Positions 5,571 through 7,418 of a stretch of 7,418 nt of DNA are shown one piece after another. The stretch lies in the NCBI GenBank assembly GCA_023268595.1, contig JALQUD010000048.1:1-7418 (forward strand), in the 5' to 3' direction. Positions within the stretch are counted from its first letter, which is position 1. Each line of letters opens with the position of its first letter. The notes under the pieces are model-generated. The model saw only the letters and a list, made by a program, of their open reading frames with translations, was not told the DNA's origin and did not search any database. The position numbers and the translations under genes were made by a program. Source of the stretch: Candidatus Saccharimonadia bacterium. Its GTDB lineage: Bacteria; Patescibacteriota; Saccharimonadia; Saccharimonadales; UBA4665.

Positions 5571-5602
5571 AGTGCGGGCCTCTGGATTTTATTCCGAAGT
5601 GA

Positions 5603-5627
5603 CATTAACTATACCATCGGCATTAAC
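5603..5627. repeat. CATTAAC direct repeat in the divergent region upstream of the MurC-like gene
   Basis: CATTAAC occurs at 5603-5609 and again at 5621-5627, 18 bases apart, between the divergent promoters of the small membrane protein and the MurC-like ligase. The spacing is a little under two helical turns. It may be a regulator site; it could also be chance for a 7-base word. Confidence 0.2.
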
Positions 5628-5684
5628 CGCAGTAAAATGCTTACACTTTACCATGCCAGGCATCACCAACCATCCCTTGTAGTC

Positions 5685-5690
5685 TATACT
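5685..5690 (+). promoter_or_regulatory. Leaderless-type -10 box of the MurC-like gene
   Basis: TATACT (5685-5690, five of six) ends exactly 7 bases before the ATG at 5698, so the transcript should begin at or beside the start codon. No ribosome site exists between or just upstream. The arrangement is the same as at the RHH gene (TAGACT, 7 bases, ATG). No clear -35 box is seen. Confidence 0.6.
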
Positions 5691-5697
5691 AGATAGC

Positions 5698-7005
5698 ATG
5701 CATATATACTTCTCCGGAATCGGCGGCACCGGCATCGGTCCGCTCGCCCTCATCGCCAAGCAGGCCGGCTTCGAGGTATCCGGCTCCGACAAACAGGAAT
5801 CAGCCTACATCGATTACCTGCGCGACCAAGGCATCAACGACATCCACATCGGCCAGACCAGCCAGGCCATAGAGGAAGTCCACAACCGCCGGCCGATCGA
5901 CTGGCTGGTCTACTCCGCAGCCGTAGCCATTGAACAGCCGGACGCCCCGGAGTTCAGCTTCTGTCGTAACCACGACATCCGGTTGTCGCTGCGCGATGAG
6001 CTCTTGAACCGTATACTTGAAGAAAAGAACCTGAAGCTGATCGCCATCGCCGGTACGCATGGCAAGACCACCACCACGTCCATGGTCATCTGGACGCTTC
6101 AGCAGCTTGGTTATCCGGTCAGCTGGTCGGTGGGTGCCAAGATTCCATTCGGCGACATGGGCCACTACGAACCCGGTAGCGAGTACTTCGTATACGAGGC
6201 CGACGAGTTCGCCCGTAACTTCCTGGCCTTCCATCCGGCGGTTTCAATCATCACCGGCGTCGACTGGGATCACCCCGACATCTACCCCACGCGTGAAAGT
6301 TACAATGCGGCTTTCAAGGACTTCCTGGACCAGACCGACCGGGCTGTCATGTGGGAGTCGGACGCCCAGACCCTGGAACTGGCACCGATCGCCAGCCGCA
6401 TGGTGCTTAGCCCCTCGGAACCGGCCATCGACCGTTTCCTGCGTCAGGCCGGGCGCGTCAACCGGCTCAATGCCTGGCAAGCCGCCCAGGCCATCGCCAT
6501 GCAGTTCGGCGCCGATATCAACCGGGTGATTGCCACGCTTAACGCCTTCCCCGGCGTCTCCCGTCGCTTCGAGCAATTAATTCCCCGCCTGTACACCGAC
6601 TACGCCCACACGCCACCCAAGGTCCGTGGCGCGTTGGAAACCGCCCACGAGGTAGCCCAGGAGAACGTCGTGGTAGTGTACGAAGGTCTGCACAATACAC
6701 GCCAGCATTTCATAAAGGATGAGCTTGAACATCTGTTCGACGGTGTCAAACGCCTGTACATCGTGCCGAGTTACCTGGCACGCGAGGACCCTGACCTGGA
6801 ATTACTGACGCCGGAGAAGCTCAGCCTGATGCTGAGCCAGGAAACCAAGCCCAAGTCCGAACCCTCCGAGCTGAATGGCACACTCAAGGCCGCCATCGAC
6901 CAACATCTGGCCGACGGCGACCTGGTGCTATGTCTGAGCGCCGGTGGCGGCGGTTCGCTTGACGAGTGGCTACGCAAGCAATACCTCGGCCCCGACGCCC
7001 ACTGA
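5698..7005 (+). CDS. murC: Mur ligase, MurC/Mpl type (UDP-N-acetylmuramate--amino acid ligase)
   Basis: A 435-residue cytoplasmic ATP-dependent ligase, probably joining L-alanine to UDP-N-acetylmuramate in peptidoglycan synthesis. Domain 1 (1-110) starts with the MurC/Mpl dinucleotide-type loop GIGGTGIG (7-14) and SGSD (28-31). Domain 2 (about 111-285) carries the P-loop AGTHGKTTTT (118-127), YEADE (166-170) for metal and ATP, and VDWDH (188-192). Domain 3 (about 286-435) starts with FPGVSRRFE (284-292), then YTDYAHTPP (299-307) and YEGLHNTRQHF (328-338). It is slightly shorter than usual MurC (450-490). Oddities: MurC normally has DDYxHHP and FQPHRYTR in domain 3, whereas DYAHTP is MurE-like and the second motif is altered. 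The ligase family is certain; the exact substrate is not, and Mpl-like or paralogue activity is possible. The start follows directly from its -10 box. It is convergent with the MazG-like gene. Confidence 0.85.
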   Translation: MHIYFSGIGGTGIGPLALIAKQAGFEVSGSDKQESAYIDYLRDQGINDIHIGQTSQAIEEVHNRRPIDWLVYSAAVAIEQPDAPEFSFCRNHDIRLSLRDELLNRILEEKNLKLIAIAGTHGKTTTTSMVIWTLQQLGYPVSWSVGAKIPFGDMGHYEPGSEYFVYEADEFARNFLAFHPAVSIITGVDWDHPDIYPTRESYNAAFKDFLDQTDRAVMWESDAQTLELAPIASRMVLSPSEPAIDRFLRQAGRVNRLNAWQAAQAIAMQFGADINRVIATLNAFPGVSRRFEQLIPRLYTDYAHTPPKVRGALETAHEVAQENVVVVYEGLHNTRQHFIKDELEHLFDGVKRLYIVPSYLAREDPDLELLTPEKLSLMLSQETKPKSEPSELNGTLKAAIDQHLADGDLVLCLSAGGGGSLDEWLRKQYLGPDAH

Positions 7006-7009
7006 TCAC

Positions 7010-7339
7010 TTAGCGCTCGTCGCCGCTGCCGCCCAGTTTGTCGCGTTGCTGCCGGCTCTTCAGCTTATCGATGTTAGCCTGCGCCACTTCATCGAACGAC
7101 ACGCCGAGGTGATCTGCCAGCACTGCCAGGTACCATAGAACGTCGCCGATTTCCTTGGACAGCAGCCGCTTGGCGTCATCATCCAGCTCCGTGCGGTCAC
7201 GGATGATTTTCTTGACCTTCTCGGCGATTTCGCCGCCCTCGCCCACGATACCGAGCGCCCAGTGCGCCAGATCCAGTTCACCCTGATCGCGTTGTAACCT
7301 GGTGGTCAGTGCCTGTTTCTGATACTCGTCAAACGTCAT
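7010..7339 (-). CDS. MazG-like nucleotide pyrophosphohydrolase
   Basis: A 109-residue all-alpha protein of the MazG/dUTPase-type NTP pyrophosphohydrolase superfamily, which removes pyrophosphate from nucleoside triphosphates, usually to clear abnormal or excess nucleotides. The two metal-binding motifs are intact: E34-G-G-E37 with E40 on the first helix and E63-I-G-D66 on the second. YLAVLADHLGV (70-80) and the closing KLKSRQQRDKLGGSGDER (92-109) match single-domain MazG-like proteins, which are half the size of E. coli MazG. The substrate is unknown; single-domain members vary. The start is set by GGAGGAG at 7353-7347, 7 bases upstream, the best ribosome site in the window. It may be co-transcribed with a gene beyond the right edge. 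Its stop lies 4 bases from the stop of the convergent MurC-like gene, with no terminator. Confidence 0.92.
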   Translation of the reverse strand: MTFDEYQKQALTTRLQRDQGELDLAHWALGIVGEGGEIAEKVKKIIRDRTELDDDAKRLLSKEIGDVLWYLAVLADHLGVSFDEVAQANIDKLKSRQQRDKLGGSGDER

Positions 7340-7418
7340 TGGTCTTCTCCTCCGTTTTCATAATAATCCGTCTATTGTCGTACGCCTGCATCCGGTTGCG
7401 CAACTGGGTTTTCGCCTT
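7329..7418 (-). CDS. Possible C-terminal end of an upstream gene (runs off right edge)
   Basis: One minus-strand frame is open from the right edge to a TGA at 7331-7329, overlapping the MazG-like start by 11 bases, as is common in operons with translational coupling. It would encode a charged tail (TQLRNRMQAYDNRRIIMKTE and so on, 29 codons visible). The other two minus frames also stay open from the edge, to a TGA within GATTATTATGA and to a TAG near 7374, so the true frame cannot be decided. No family is recognisable. A TATTAT near 7362 could instead be a promoter for the MazG-like gene. Confidence 0.3.
   Translation of the reverse strand, partial: KAKTQLRNRMQAYDNRRIIMKTEEKTNDV

Noticed and set aside
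5150..5696. Plus-strand ORFs at 5150-5395 and 5289-5696
   Set aside because: They overlap the 106-residue membrane protein, which has a promoter, ribosome site and terminator in the right places on the minus strand.
6059..6576. ORFs of 156 and 110 codons within the MurC-like gene
   Set aside because: They are frame shadows of the well-supported ligase; the Arg/Pro/Ser-rich products are typical of out-of-frame GC-rich reading.
7010..7339. MazG-like protein as part of a phage or defence island
   Set aside because: No phage, toxin or defence genes are visible nearby; single-domain MazG-like enzymes are common chromosomal housekeeping genes.

Overview
The window looks like a chromosomal segment of a Patescibacteria/CPR bacterium, most probably a Candidatus Saccharibacteria (TM7) relative. 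The reasons are the compact layout, several short conserved-looking membrane or beta-rich proteins of a kind I associate with that group, a MurC-like ligase that departs from standard MurC, and moderate GC content. UGA is a normal stop (MurC-like gene, small membrane protein gene), so the recoded Gracilibacteria/SR1 code is excluded. The taxon call is inference from memory, not from a search.

Layout, left to right. At 1-374 (minus) is the N-terminal part of a tRNA-dihydrouridine synthase that runs off the window; its reading frame is open to the left edge. The 308-base gap at 375-682 holds an AT-rich island, a candidate promoter for that gene, a small hairpin, and a repeat-bearing promoter for the next gene. 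At 683-994 (plus) is a ribbon-helix-helix (RHH) DNA-binding protein. At 999-2903 (minus) is a two-gene ABC-2 exporter operon, ATPase then permease. At 3067-3264 (minus) is a 65-residue conserved-looking protein with a good sigma-70-type promoter and its own terminator. At 3516-4307 and 4424-5062 (plus) are two extracytoplasmic-domain membrane proteins of unknown function, separated by a strong terminator. At 5192-5512 (minus) is a 106-residue two-helix membrane protein. At 5698-7005 (plus) is a Mur ligase of the MurC/Mpl type. At 7010-7339 (minus) is a MazG-like nucleotide pyrophosphohydrolase, preceded at the right edge by what may be the tail of another minus-strand gene.

How the genes work together: apart from the ABC pair there is no obvious pathway cluster. 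The themes are cell envelope (ABC-2 exporter, Mur ligase, three unknown membrane proteins) and housekeeping RNA or nucleotide metabolism (dihydrouridine synthase, NTP pyrophosphohydrolase). Most genes have their own promoter and several have their own terminator. Two convergent pairs (RHH/permease and MurC-like/MazG-like) are each separated by only 4 bases with no terminator between them.

I do not see a mobile element, CRISPR array, tRNA or rRNA, or a clear novel defence system. The best leads are the RHH gene with tandem repeats at its promoter, two apparently leaderless start sites sharing a promoter-to-ATG arrangement, the MurC-like enzyme with MurE-like and novel motif variants, and the unknown envelope proteins.
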